The position numbers were made by a program, and so were the translations under genes. This document shows, piece by piece, positions 12,778-24,779 of a DNA stretch of 64,000 nt. The stretch is taken from the NCBI GenBank assembly GCA_017979445.1, contig CM030707.1, positions 21,830,586 to 21,894,585 on the forward strand, in the 5' to 3' direction. The notes under the pieces were generated by a model. It was not told the origin of the DNA and did no database searches. It was given only the letters and a program-made list of their open reading frames with translations. The stretch's first letter is position 1. Each line of letters starts with the position of its first letter. This DNA is from Akebia trifoliata. Taxonomy: Eukaryota; Streptophyta; Magnoliopsida; Ranunculales; Lardizabalaceae.

Positions 12778-12995
12778 GGAAGAAAATAAAAAAAGATGAA
12801 AAAGATTTGAGGAAAGAAAAGGTTGTTCTCTAACCTCATGGTCGAAGGAAGATCTTGGTATTGTACTGGGAAAGGCTTATTGACGCCAAGCAAAAACGAG
12901 AATGAAGACAAGAAAATTTTCCAACAGAGAGCTAGAAAGAGAATAGTAAAGAGAAAAAAAATGAAAAAAAAATAATGAAGGAAAATGGAGTATTT

Positions 12996-13366
12996 TAAGG
13001 GTGTCAATGGATAGCCGAAATTCGAATTCGAATTCAAAAAATCGGATATTATCCGAAAATACGGATATCGGATTCGGATGTTATTTTAAAATTCGAATGA
13101 ATTTCGGATACAAATTCGGATATTACGATATCCGATTCGATAATATCTGTTCCGATATAATATATGTATTCTGTATTCATGTTTTACAACAATACATTTA
13201 TATATGTATATATACAATGTATTCATGTTTTACACCAAAAACTTAATTTGTTTTTATCTTCTCCCAGCCTAAACCACACGAACCAGTCGAAGTAAATGGA
13301 ACGAGGTGGGGTTTCGACCATGCGAGGTTGCGAGCTCCTTCTCCGGCCAGCGAGCATGCAAGTACG

Positions 13367-13414
<48 letters not shown>

Positions 13415-13908
13415 GAATAAAACCCCATTTTTTTATTCAAATTCGAATGGAGTTCAAAAAATAAAAAAATCAATTTCTTTTACAGATTCAAATAGGTGGA
13501 ATCTTACTTTCACACGTCTTCAGCCCTCAGCCCTCATCGTTTTCCACAATCTCAACCCTTCGCAATCACTATCGGAATCTCTCTCAACGACTCACCTTTG
13601 GCATCAACGTCCATTGACAGGTCGAATCGGTCGAAATCTCTCTCCCTCTCTCTCTCTCTCAAAACCCATTTGATTTTATTTGTTTTTTTTTTTTTTTTTT
13701 GGATATTTTCAGATAATTTTCGAATTGTAGATTTCGTATTCGAATCGGATAATATCAGATATCTGATAATTTATTCAGATACGAATTCGAATATTTGTTA
13801 GTGATATCCGATCGGATTCAAATTCGAATTCGGATAGTACTAAAAATTTTCGGATTCAAATTCGAATATAACATTATCTGATCGGATATCTATCCGTTGA
13901 TAGCCCTA
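12996..13908. mobile_element. hAT-like non-autonomous element nested in the gypsy spacer
   Basis: Terminal inverted repeats are TAAGGGTGTCAATGGATA at the left and TATCCGTTGATAGCCCTA at the right (imperfect). The flanking 8-bp duplications are GAGTATTT (12988-12995) and GAGAATTT (13909-13916), 7 of 8 identical. Both subterminal zones are packed with TTCGGATAT/ATATCCGAA-type motifs in both orientations. The middle is an unrelated filler with a CT microsatellite (about 13371-13412) and a poly-T run. There is no transposase. 913 bp. Confidence 0.85.
13371..13412. repeat. (CT)n microsatellite inside the hAT-like element
   Basis: About 42 bp of uninterrupted CT. A second, shorter CT run lies near 13640-13660. 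Confidence 0.95.
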
Positions 13909-14293
13909 GAGAATTTATAGACCTCTAAGGCATCGAGATACATAACAAACGGAAGGTTGTGTTACACTAAAAAAGCGAAATAATGAGTGGGCAACGCATT
14001 TAATATGCCCAGGAAACGATTGAAACAATACGAACATGCCTACACTGTTGACCACTGGAGGGACAACACGTGTACACACAGCATAAATACATCGCAATAC
14101 AAAATAGTCGACAATGCACCCCACAAAAAAGTTATTAGGAGCACCGCCTTGAAAATTCGAGCTATCGAACTTCAAATTTAATGCCATTAATGGGAAACTA
14201 ACAAATAACCGTCTAATAAAAATATACGTGTTTAACATTTATTAAGTTGTCTCGAAGCTTCGAATCAAGATCCAAAACCCCAAGATGGGGTAT

Positions 14294-14778
14294 TGTGGAG
14301 GATATTTTTCGAGAAAAAAATGACACGTGACAATTTCGAGACAACTTAGCCAAGCGCCCGAATCACGAGACAACATAGCCGAACATCTAAATCAACAAAT
14401 AAGGAAGAAAGGTCAATCGTTGCCTTCAACCGAACTCCGAGGGTCTATAATTGAAGTTTGGAAGCTTCAAATCCATTAAAATAAAGAGTTTAACTGCATT
14501 CATAGGAATCAAGAAAAGTCCCTACCCGAATGGAACCACTCAAACAAAAATCAAGGAGAAAATCAATGAAGGAAACCCCTACAAATACAATAGTGCAAGG
14601 TACTAAAAGGTATGCAATCTTTTATATATAAAAAAAAAAAGGAAATATTATTTCTTATACATAATACTAACTTAAACGTCGAAGAATTGGTGTTGTAAGC
14701 ACACCTAAGGGCACAAGGAGTAAAGATCAAAAACCATCATCACAGATCCCAACATAGAACAAATTTTTTGCATCTACA
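14294..14778 (+). repeat. 3' LTR of the Tat-type gypsy element
   Basis: 485 bp, TGTGGAGG...GCATCTACA, followed directly by the ATATA duplication. Just upstream, CCAAGATGGGGTAT is a weak polypurine-tract candidate. It lines up with the 5' LTR throughout and differs at many scattered positions. Confidence 0.93.
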
Positions 14779-15050
14779 ATATACATCAATAATATTCCAA
14801 CGATTACAAACCTTTTGTGCTTAAATTTATTATTGAAACCCCTTTTAAGTTGTTAATATTTCATTCTGGGTTATAGATTGAAACCTTAAAACTAGTGAAA
14901 AATCAAATCCTCTATTATATCCCTCCTTTTCACATCTTAAAATTCAATTTTGTGGAATTGTAATTGCCTTAAAAAAAATTATTAATCACTTATTCGATAC
15001 TCTTATGTTATGAATGAATCAGGGATACGTTTATATTTTCTTTCTGGAAA

Positions 15051-15219
15051 ATGCTCAAGTAACATTGAAAATTGACATCATTTGGGACATTGAAGATGTG
15101 GGTGTATGTATAGAACCATAGATGTTTTTTCATCTAGATATGAGTGAGAAGCATCCATGGTTCTAGATGCACCAATGTCCCCAGCAATCTCAATTTCAAT
15201 GTTACTCCAACACAACTCT
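15051..15219. repeat. MITE, GCTGNAGTAACATTG family
   Basis: Left arm ATGCTCAAGTAACATTGAAA, right arm TTTCAATGTTACTCCAACAC, in inverted orientation. The inner halves also pair (ACCATAGATG and CATCCATGGTTCTAGATG). Same family and length as 35402-35572. Confidence 0.7.
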
Positions 15220-15605
15220 CTTTTAATTGTGTTGGTGCTCTATTCTTCATCTCAAAACCCATTTTTAATTTTTTTTAAAAACTATTTCTTACTAATAATT
15301 ACTTTTAATGTTGGCCATTAAGACAACTCATAGGAATTGTATGGCATTATTTTGAAAATATAAATCTTTTGCAAAAAAATTTGTTTTTATAAACTTCTTT
15401 TATGAAGTATAAAAAAACAAATCAAAAAGAAGTCGTGAAGATCAATCCATCTCAAAACAACGGCCCCTCTAACCCTCGGCATGATTTCCCACCAAACTAC
15501 TTGAAAGAAAAACTCTTACATACTTTGAAGAAATATGAATAGTAGAAAGGCACCAAGAATCTCTCCCTTTAATGGTCTCTTTGCAAGATATCTTATAATA
15601 AAGTC

Positions 15606-15706
15606 ATGTTGGAGTAAACGAAAATCTCAATGAAAAGCATCTATGATTATAACACACATTCACATCATAAATGTCCCCTACAATATTACTTCAACATTAT
15701 CCATTA
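15606..15706. repeat. Partial MITE of the same family
   Basis: Begins CATGTTGGAGTAAACG, contains GCATCTATGATTATAACACA, and ends CAATATTACTTCAACAT. It is shorter than 15051-15219 because the left half has an internal deletion. Confidence 0.6.
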
Positions 15707-17235
15707 TAATATTTAAACGTGATAATTTTTTTCTGTAAAAATTGTGATCAATATTAAAGAATTATTGTTATTACTATTTGAAAAATTATGATCCAAAATT
15801 TAGAAGAATTACACCTCATATAAATGATTACTTTAATGAGCATATTTTGAATAAATACAAAATTTTAAAAAAGATAAAACTAAACATTAAAGAAAAGCAA
15901 GACAAACAATAAGACGTATTGACATCGATAAATATATCATCCACTAGAAATGAAAAAACATAAACTTTTTAATTAAAATAAAATAAATCTAATAATGACT
16001 GTTACATCCTTTTTAACACTATAAATGTAACAACTCAAATTTTTTAACATATCTCGAGAAAAATTCATAAGTTGAACAAATAGAAGATTTTTCTAGAAAT
16101 TGGGAGTTTGAAAATTTTGACTATACTATTACATCCACGCTGAAAAATTAAAAAAATAGACTATAAGATCGCAAAAAACTCAAAGTTCAAGAATGTTCAA
16201 ACACTTGAACCAATTGCGTTGGTCATTCGTTGACAACTACAAATTTTTAATAGTCACTAACTAACCCAGGAGCAAACTCCCCAGTTACCTTTTCTCATAT
16301 TCATCAACTCACCGATCTCATTCCACGACTCTAGATTTGAATTTGAAGATTGAAAATTTCACCACCCAACTTTGTCAGAAGATTTCCATTCTTTGATTCT
16401 CCTCAAAGCTTGCGGTGAACCGATCAATTTTTTTCTTCTACATCAAAACTTATGCATTTTTTCATTTTTGGTGAATTAACATATTTATCGATGTCAATGT
16501 GTCTTTTCGTTAAATTATTTCTCTTTAATAATTAATTCACTCATTTAAAATTTTCTACTTATTCAAAATATACACATTAAAGTAATCATCCACGTAAGAT
16601 ACAACATTTCAAACCTTTAGATCATAAATTTTCAAAAAATAATGACAACAACTCTTCAATATTGATCACAATCTTTCACACAAGTCACCACTTTCAAATA
16701 TTATAACATATCATACAATATGCCACTCGATTGTAATATTAAAACCAGAATCATACTGACCTTATCATGCATATGAAAATATATCTTTCAATTTAAATAT
16801 TTAATTAACGTAAGTATTTCAAAGTTTTAATGGAGATAATGATGGCCCAAGTCTAAACCAAGTTTCCTTAATGTCAAAATCAGAAACACCACACACATGA
16901 TAACATCTAATTCCAATAAGATGTTCATATCAGTTTTAGTATTATTGTAGCCCTGTACTACATCCCAATTTTGTGAAAATTGACAAGAATAAACCCCAAG
17001 TTCTTGTTAGAAGCAGCACCACTTCTATATTCATATAGGTGAAGTTCCAAAAATATTTTTGTTTTAAGCTTTCTTAAGAGTTTACAACTAATCCTTCAAC
17101 ACATAGTAGTCTGCACTGAACATCCTAAAAAAAAGGCTTTTAAATTTATTTGCAATGCCTATAACAATCACATATCAGTAACTTATTATTACTCATTAAA
17201 CTTTGGACTAGTGGTATTCTAGTATAAAATCAAGT

Positions 17236-17402
17236 TACCATTTTTTTTTTTTTTTTGAAAAGTATAATATATTGATCAGAGAGGGAAGACAAAAAACAAT
17301 GAAGTCGAGAGAGCCTCAAAGAAGAACAACAAAGAAAAGAAAAACATCATCAATAATTACACAAGGAGTACCATCTAAAAACAAAATCATCAAATGTAAT
17401 CC
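17236..17402 (-). mobile_element. Possible LINE 3' tail, antisense
   Basis: A run of about 16 T followed by ATCAGAGAGGGAAGAC-type sequence looks like a poly(A)-tailed 3' end in reverse orientation. Similar T-run starts occur at 43089, 45925 and 48388. No coding part is visible, so the assignment is tentative. Confidence 0.35.
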
Positions 17403-17439
17403 CCACAAACTCCATGTTCTGCTTTGACCAAGGTATAAC

Positions 17440-19870
17440 AATTACTCATGATTTTCAAGAAAACGTTTCAACCCCATTCCACCAGATGTAATTTTTATAA
17501 TGTCTCACGTAGGTTCTTTAGCGAACGGATCCGCTAAATTATTTTTTGACTTGAGAAACACAATATTAATAAACACTTTTTGTTATTAATTGTTTGACAC
17601 ATTCGTGTCTCAATCTAATATGTCTAGACTTCTTGTTATATATCTTATTATAAGCTTTAGACATAATTGCTTCACTATCATAATACCAAAAAATAGATGG
17701 CATTGATTGTGGCCAAACTTCTTTATCCAATAACAATTTTCTAAGTCATTCAACTTCTTTCCATATCATTGCAAATGCTATGAATTCAAATTCAGTGGTA
17801 GAATGTGATATGCACGTTTACTTCTTAGAAACCCAAGAAATTGTCTCACCTCCAATTGTAAACACCCATCCTGGGGTGGACATGTTATTATAGACATTAG
17901 CTATCGAAAAAATTATCAAAAAAATAGATCTTTAAAAAATAATTAATTTTTTAAAACAGTAACACTTTTTTCCCAAGGGAAAACTATAATAATAAAAAAC
18001 ATATATTTAAATTATTTATCAAAATAGTAATAAATTTCAAAAATTATCAAAAGAATACTAAATTGACACTTTGACTTAATTTTTTTTATTAAAAAAATCG
18101 TTAAATCAATACTTAAAGTACCAAAAATTTTATTTTAAAAAAATATATTAAAAATCAACACTTTAAGTACTGATATACTTTAAGTTTTTTCTTCTTCTTC
18201 TCTTCTCCGCTCTTCTTCCTCCTCGTCGAAGACTTAGAAGAGACAAAATTCATGAGAAAGTCCATCACCAATTAAAGTGTTGATTTTTAATATTTTTTTA
18301 AAAAAAATAAAATTTTTGACAATTTAAATACCGATTTAGTATTCTTTTGATAATTTTAAAAACTTGTTATTATTTAATAAATAATTTAAAATATAATTTT
18401 TCTTTTTTTAATTATCAAAACGAACCCAAATCAATACTTGAAGTGCCAAAATTTATAAAATAAATAACTAATTAGTACTTAAAATAGCAAAATTTCTGAT
18501 TTTTTCACGATTTTTCTTCCTTCCTTTCTTCTTCTTCCCTTTCTAATTTCCCTCTCTCCTTTCTTCCTTTTCCTCTTCTTCATCATTTCCATCATCTTCC
18601 TTCTTCTTCTTCTTCTCCTTCTCCTTCCTCTTCCTCTTCCTCTTCCTCTTCCTCTTCCTCCGACCTAAGCTTCACACACATTCGTATTTTTCATGATCTT
18701 GATAAAAATTATTAAAATTGTGAAAAAATCAGAAATTTTGACACCTTAAGTATCGAAATTTTTTTAAATTTATAAAAAAAAATTGAAAACTTCAACACTT
18801 CAGAGTACCAAAATTTTAATTTTTTTTATAAAAAAAAATTGACACTTTAAGTGCCAATTTGGGTTCATTTTAATAATTAGAAAAAATATTTTACTTTTTT
18901 TATAATTTTTTTTTTTAAGTTCTCTTTATAATTTTCCTCATTTTTCCAACTAGCATCTAAGTATCCCTCTAGTACTACTAGTTAGTCACCATAAAACAAT
19001 CCTGGTCCAATAATTTTCTCAAGATACCCAAAGATTATTCTAATTACTTCCAATGATCTGTACAAGAATTACTAGTATATCTTGAAAGTTTACATACTAC
19101 AAATGATATATCTCTGGACTAGTACAATGCATAGCATACATCATACTTCCTCTTATACTAACATACTCAAGTTGTGCAACAGCTCTGCCAAAATTCTCAC
19201 ATATTTTAGCATTTGAATCATAAAAGGTATTTCTTTTATATTCAAATGATGATATTTCTAAAGTAATTTCTCTATATAATGTGTTTGACATAAGATATAA
19301 CCCCAACATGCTTTCCAACTTTAATAACTAAAATAATATCAACTTTATTTAAATATTTCATCTTGAAACTTGAAGTCAAATATTCCTTGATTTTTTATAC
19401 ACCTTCCAAAATGGTCCCAAATATCAGTATATCATCAACATATAAACAAATAATTACACCATAATTATTTGTAAATTTGGAGTAGACATACTTATCAGCA
19501 TTATTACGTCTGAATCCATATAATAAAATCAAATAATCAAACTTTTCATGCCACTGCTCCGGTGCTTGCTTCAAACCATAAAGGGACTTAACCAATTTGT
19601 AAACCTTTTTTTCATTTCTAGGTAGAACAAACCCTTCAAGACTCTAATAGATTTAAGTCTAACCACTGTTGCATATGTATCAAAATAATCTATGCCTTGT
19701 TTTTGTTTAAAACCCTTGACAACAAACGTTGCTTTAAAGATTTGAATAGATCCATCAATGTTGTACTTTCTTTTGAATACCCATTTACAGCTTACTGGTT
19801 CTTCTCTCCCTCTCCCAAATACCCTCAACATATTGGAAAAGAAGTTAATCTTCATTAAATTCTCATCTAA
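17440..19870 (-). pseudogene. Ty1/copia pol remnant (RT and RNase H), split by insertions
   Basis: Reading on the minus strand from 19855: CKWVFKRKYNIDGSIQIFKA, GIDYFDTYA, then at 19595-19395 SLYGLKQAPEQWHEKFD and ICLYVDDILIF with an intact YVDD box. At 19318-19097 comes the connection region (RAVAQLEYVSIRGSMMYAMH). RNase H starts at about 18960 (LEGYLDASWK), is interrupted, and resumes near 17895 with MSTPGWVFTIGGETISWVSK and ends near 17480. Stops and shifts separate the blocks and no LTRs were found. A classic copia pol order. Confidence 0.88.
17905..18940. repeat. Two adjacent inverted-repeat insertions inside copia RNase H
   Basis: The RNase H reading is lost exactly here and regained on both sides. 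About 17990-18180 pairs with 18268-18415 in inverted orientation (shared TATCAAAAGAATACTAAAT and AAAAATCAACACTTTA). About 18410-18520 pairs with 18720-18905 (shared AACCCAAAT...CACTT and TTTCTGATTTTTTCAC). Loops are C/T-rich. The common motif CACTTTAAGTACC recurs throughout. Likely two related MITE-like elements in tandem. Confidence 0.65.
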
Positions 19871-21785
19871 GGGTTGAGGACCCTAGAATATCAACTTAGG
19901 AACAATTATATGATAGAATAAGAACGGATCCAATTTAACTAGAGAAATGAGACCACATTCTTCACAAGCAACATCACTACTGAAATATTTGTAAATTTGA
20001 CTAAAACAAAATCAAAAAGAGAATTTCTAGGCCACATGAGAAAATAAATCAAAGAATGGAGATGAGTGAAAATACAAAGAGCATGAATTTATGTATGTCA
20101 TACTTTTTCCTTTAAATAGCTAATGTTATAAGTATTTGCTTATCATGTAAAAAATAGAATATTTTTGTTATCAATGAAAACATACAAAAAATACTTCCTA
20201 GTATGTATCATGTATATTATAAATTCTATTAATAGAAGTCACAATGTTTCTATACATCTAAATTATGTCCAAATCTATTATCGTCTCAAAATCAATTTAA
20301 AAAATGTGTATAATATACAGATACTTCACAATTTACCATGCCCAATGTAACAAGTAACCAACTGTCTCAACACACTAAAAGCATCAATATAGCAAACTAT
20401 ACTTTTTGAGTTCATGATAGGAAAAAAAAAGTTCCAATTATCAATCCAACCACAGGACCAATGCTTTAAATCCTATATTGTTTCCAGAGTGCCCAAAAAA
20501 AAATTATAGATATAACAATGCAGACTGAAATTAAACAGAATAACATCAACACCAGTCTAATAGTACTAGAAAGCCAAGTCCAATAGTAACAGATATCATC
20601 AAATCCAAGAACAGCTCAAAAGAGTCTTAATACACGAAAAACAAGCAAAATACCAGAGAACTTACACATTTCTTACACAAAGAAAAAGCTCGTAGTTCCC
20701 ATATAAGACTTAGAACACCAATACCAAATCAACCAACATACTTGGCACTTGCGGAGCAGCCCCCTGAAGATTCTTGTTTCATTGGCTGCCTGGATCAGCA
20801 CTGTTTTACCCAATAATGAATTAATGTCTCTCTATTAGATGGTATATCAAAGAGAAACAACAGTAATTAAAGAGAAAATGATGATACCTTATGAATAGCA
20901 CAGCGTAATCAGTGATCCCTGTGGAAGGTAAACCACACAAAGACAAACCTACAACACAATAGGACTCACGACATAGATGAACAAAGAAAAACCTAGCAAA
21001 CAAAAGGACTCACCGACACAGATGAACAGACAACTGAAAGGACTTATAAACGGGATGGCACAACACACAGCTTTTTTTTATAGCAGAAGAGGGGAAACAG
21101 ACAGACTTCGATCAGTTCCGCTTGCCACTTTTCCTATGAAAAAACCGGAAAAGAGGGAAAGGGGAACCAAATGCCCTCACAGAGCATCGCCGAAGGAGTT
21201 AGAAATTTAGCAAGAAAAGAAATGATAATGATGAAAAGGAAGCCTACAAGTATCACCTAAGAAGAAATAGAATATGTATCATCTATAGGGCCAATTCGAG
21301 AATCATTTGACCAAGCAGAATGAAGAAATTATAAGATTTGGAGACCTACAAGAACCAGAATTCTAACGAAAACTATAACCTAACTAAATGAGACGATCCT
21401 ACGATGTTTACATGGTACTTTTAAAGTTGAACTAGAAACCTAACTTGACACAACAAAGAAGTGAAATTCAACTATCATGACAGGAAATTCTTTTGAACTA
21501 GATAACATTAGTTCATAACTTTGCTGATCGGTAAAATGTAGGTTCTGTCAAACCCATCGATAAGACTGTTTACCAGCTAATGCCCATTGCAGATTAGTAA
21601 CCATTTTTTAGAGCAAACTCTTGATTCATCACTTCTCTTCTGCCCCTTTTCTCCTATTGAAACCCGATTCCTCATATATTAAGCCACCATTCTTGTAGTA
21701 TCATACCAACCATTACTCTTATTTTCCAACCACCACCGACTCCAAAACTCTGATGAACTTGTTAAGTGACACACTAAAGCCCAAG
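19871..21785. other. Intergenic and 3' flank of the PNRC-like gene
   Basis: No coding motif was recognised on either strand. The part nearest 21867 is expected to contain the 3' untranslated region of the minus-strand gene. Confidence 0.4.
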
Positions 21786-21867
21786 TTATTCACTGAAATA
21801 TATACAAACTAACACTAACCCAAGTTGCACAAGACATCTATTTACAAGAGTTAGAACCTCCTTGTAT

Positions 21868-22428
21868 TCATTCTTCACGGATATCCAAATGGAGAATCCG
21901 TCGAAGATCTTTAGTTGCAGAGGCCGTGTTGAGACTAAAATTTCTTGGAGAACATAAGGGTTCTCTAGTAGGGGAAGGTGGGGCCGATTTCGCAAAGGAA
22001 TGCATTTTAAATTCAGATTCCATAACAGGCAGTTCGAGCGAAATGCCCTGCTTCGCTCGGAGTGAAAACTTCGGAATCGGTAAGGAACTCGGAGGAGGTG
22101 AAAGGGCGTATGCAGGTCCAGCCCAAAGCTCGGAGAACGAAAGATCTTCGTTAATATGCTTCTGTTCGTCAAAATGTTTGAGACTTATGAGAATTGGGCT
22201 GCTTTTTCCATTGTTTTTCAAGGGTTTGTAGTTGTGAGGACTAACAGTAACAGATTGTGGGGCATTTGGGGAAGAACGTGAACTATTACAGGACTTGAAA
22301 GGGGTCGGTAGAATACCTCCTCCAGATTGAAATCTGCAAGTTAGATCTTTGAAGCTTTTTGAAGGAGAGGAACCGAATCTGTGAGAGACTTGGTTCCGAT
22401 GCTGCGCCACAACAAGAAGTGTCTCCAT
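21868..22428 (-). CDS. PNRC-motif nuclear-type protein, 186 aa
   Basis: A single open frame starts at METLLVVAQHRNQ and ends LRRILHLDIREE. Around residues 100-120 it carries AGPAYALSPPPSSLPIPKF, a proline-rich SSLPIPKF box like the SDxxLPxP-type motif of proline-rich nuclear receptor coactivator (PNRC) family proteins. The C-terminal ATKDLRRILHLD segment resembles the end of plant PNRC-like proteins. The protein is serine-rich and basic near the N-terminus, with no signal peptide or membrane segment. The start is the first ATG after an in-frame stop upstream and fits the family's usual length. The family identity comes from motif recognition only; molecular function in plants is not established. 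Confidence 0.75.
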   Translation of the reverse strand: METLLVVAQHRNQVSHRFGSSPSKSFKDLTCRFQSGGGILPTPFKSCNSSRSSPNAPQSVTVSPHNYKPLKNNGKSSPILISLKHFDEQKHINEDLSFSELWAGPAYALSPPPSSLPIPKFSLRAKQGISLELPVMESEFKMHSFAKSAPPSPTREPLCSPRNFSLNTASATKDLRRILHLDIREE

Positions 22429-23180
22429 TTCGTAGAAATTCAGCTCCAGAGGAGTTAGTTTGGTTCAAGATCTCTGTAAATCTCTAGATAAACAAGCAGA
22501 AAATGGTGAAATTTTGTAAAAGTTCCTGCTTTTTTAAGATATAGATCCAGAGCTACAACCTCAGCAAGAACGACTGATTCTCCAAATCTGATTATGAGTT
22601 CGAATCGCAGGAAAACTTCCGTAGATTCTAGATCTTCCGCAAAGCCTAATAAACCAAGAGCAGATATTGATCAAAGCTGTCGTTTTTCCGTAAGAGTTCA
22701 ACTAAATACAGATCTGAACCAGAAGAAATTGATGACTTTCGTTTAGAATGGACTAGATCTTCGAGGAATAATAGTTATCAGCACGGATCGGAACTAAAAC
22801 TCACCAAGATAGCAAAACCAGCCTTGAATCGGTACAAAAAAACAAGAAATCGGAAGGAATTCTCTTCGAACAAAGGAGAAAATGCTTAAGAAAGGGAAGG
22901 TGAGTCAAGAAAAAGTAGAATCCCAAAATTAACGCAAAATAGATAAGATCTTCAATTTCGACTGAAAATGAAGTTGAAATGTGAAAAATCAAAGATGAAA
23001 AAGTACAGAGAAGAGGGAAGAATCGAACAAGATCTCGATCGGAAAATTTCAGTAACCTAATTGAAAGATTTTTCTCCTTAGAGCTCTGGGTTTTTTTCCT
23101 TAAAACGCCATGAAAGCTTCGTCTCCGAGCTACTAAAAAGGAATCGCGGATTTGAAATCACTCACAGTTGTATTTAAAAG
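22429..23180 (-). promoter_or_regulatory. Leader and core promoter region of the PNRC-like gene
   Basis: Upstream of the ATG lies about 0.7 kb of leader-like sequence with many T/C runs, probably with a 5' UTR intron (a TTTCAATTAG acceptor-like site occurs near 23057). ACTTTTAAATACAAC on the minus strand at about 23167-23181 is a plausible TATA box. About 25-35 bp further lies a likely transcription start region. No experimental support. Confidence 0.35.
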
Positions 23181-23843
23181 TCGAAGAGGACAACGTGCCC
23201 TCTGGGGTAATTTTTTAATAACAGAAAATACCCCTAGTGTTGAAGAAATTAACACAAGTGTCATTCGTCTATGCTAGAAAGACATTTGGAAGAAGACCTT
23301 TCGAAATGACTCTAAATACCCTTGTACGAACATCCTAATTTAAAAATTAAGAGAGATTCTTTCTCCATTTTATTGAGTCAGTTTGGTCATCTTACAATTT
23401 TTTATCGTCTTTTTCTCGTTTTAGGTTTTTGGCTGATCCTTAAAAATCTTCTTCTTCTTCTAGATGGGTTAAAGGGTAATCTGGTAATTTAATAGCTAAG
23501 TACGTCACCTGAAATTAACGCAATTGAGTTTGTTCTAAGCATCCGGACAAAAGAGCAAGATTAAAACTATGCGGGACAGTTGGATTAAAGCGAGAGGGCG
23601 ATGTTTACGCTTTAATAAATACTTACACGTGGTGGTTGCAAGAGAGCCTAACCTAGTCACATCTATTTGTTAAATTATCAGAACCCCTTCGAGTTTTGAT
23701 TTATATTTGATATATCCCTTGACCACAGTCTTCTCTTATAATTAAAAGAAATTCTGTAAACCCATTGAACTTTTTCATAATTGGTCTTGAGCTTCAACCT
23801 AGATTAAAAGCTTTGATTTATTAGCAATCCTTCTTCTTCTTCT

Positions 23844-23883
<40 letters not shown>

Positions 23884-24020
23884 GACGCTTTTATTGGCAA
23901 TCTCGATGCCTTCCACTTCAAAAGGTTTTTTGTTTTTCCCTAAAATCATATCACCTTTATTTGGTAAGATCGACTTGAATGAAAATTTTATTTAATTTAT
24001 TTTTGATTGATTTATTTGAT
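23181..24020. other. Intergenic, with a long poly-T run
   Basis: A CTT-rich stretch leads into about 36 uninterrupted T at 23846-23881. No gene was recognised. Confidence 0.5.
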
Positions 24021-24246
24021 AATTTTTAATCATGTTTCAAAATTTCAACACTGCATGATATGGAAAGAGCCCCTCGACAAATGAAAAGATTGAAAATGAT
24101 AAGTTTTGAATAAAAAAAGGTCAGATTTTTGTAAGGTTGCAACTAGTTGCTTCACCTAAATCGACTGCATCCCATCACTTAAAAAATAATAATCTTCTTT
24201 GCACTGTCTAATATTAAACTTTAAAAAAAAAAAATCACTTATATAA

Positions 24247-24279
<33 letters not shown>

Positions 24280-24575
24280 TAAAAAATTATACAGAAAGAT
24301 ATGAAATTTTTAATCATGTTTCAAAATTTCAACACAGCATGACATGGAAGGAGTTCCTTCGACAACTGAAAAGATTGAAAATGACGAGTTTTGAATAAAA
24401 GAAAGCCAGATTTTTGTAAGAGTGCGACTACTTGCTTCACCTCAATCGATTGCATCCCATCACTTAAAAAATAATACTCTTCCGTTGCACTCTCTAACAT
24501 TGTACTTTTTAAAAAAAATTCACGTCTTATATAAAAATAGAGAGAGAGAAAGAGAAATTATATAGAAAGATGTGT
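24021..24575. repeat. Tandem duplication, period about 284 bp
   Basis: AATTTTTAATCATGTTTCAA occurs at 24021 and 24305. The copies continue in parallel through GAAAAGATTGAAAATGA, GACTGCATCCCATCACTT (second copy GATTGCATCCC) and end in GA-rich runs (AGAGAGAGAG) near 24260 and 24540. Non-coding. Confidence 0.85.
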
Positions 24576-24779
24576 AATGAGTGAAGGCAAAACACGAATT
24601 TAAAAATCTAAAAAATGAGTATTTTTTTTTAGATTGGGATGCAATCTTGCAGTGTTGATTTGCAAATACTTGATTCATTTTTGTAAAAAGAAAATCATGA
24701 TTATATTTTGATCGCATTTTTTACAACAAAGGTGTCTAAACCCATAGGCCATGACTAGTAGTGGCAAGACAACTGGTCA

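Larger units (their letters stand above)
4264..14783 (+). mobile_element. Ty3/gypsy LTR retrotransposon, Tat type, about 10.5 kb
   Basis: Two direct LTRs start TGTGGAGG and end GCATCTACA, and the whole is flanked by the 5-bp duplication ATATA (4264-4268 and 14779-14783). Order inside is 5' LTR, degraded primer site, gag, protease, reverse transcriptase, RNase H, integrase, then about 4.1 kb of 3' spacer with a tandem array and an antisense ORF. That extra 3' region is characteristic of Tat/Retand-like gypsy elements. All frames carry many stops and shifts, and the LTRs differ at roughly one site in seven by eye, so the copy is old and non-autonomous. A hAT-like element is nested at 12996-13908. 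Confidence 0.93.
14784..17235. other. Intergenic, MITE remnants only
   Basis: AT-rich DNA. Two copies of the GCTGGAGTAACATTG MITE family are listed separately (15051-15219, 15606-15706). Nothing else codes or forms clear terminal repeats. Confidence 0.5.

Noticed and set aside
13243..13473. Frame encoding an Arg-Glu repeat
   Set aside because: Translation of the CT microsatellite within the hAT-like element.
21786..22172. 128-codon minus-strand frame overlapping the PNRC-like gene
   Set aside because: Out of frame with the PNRC motif protein and with no recognisable domain. The plus-strand 101-codon frame at 21926 is likewise a shadow.
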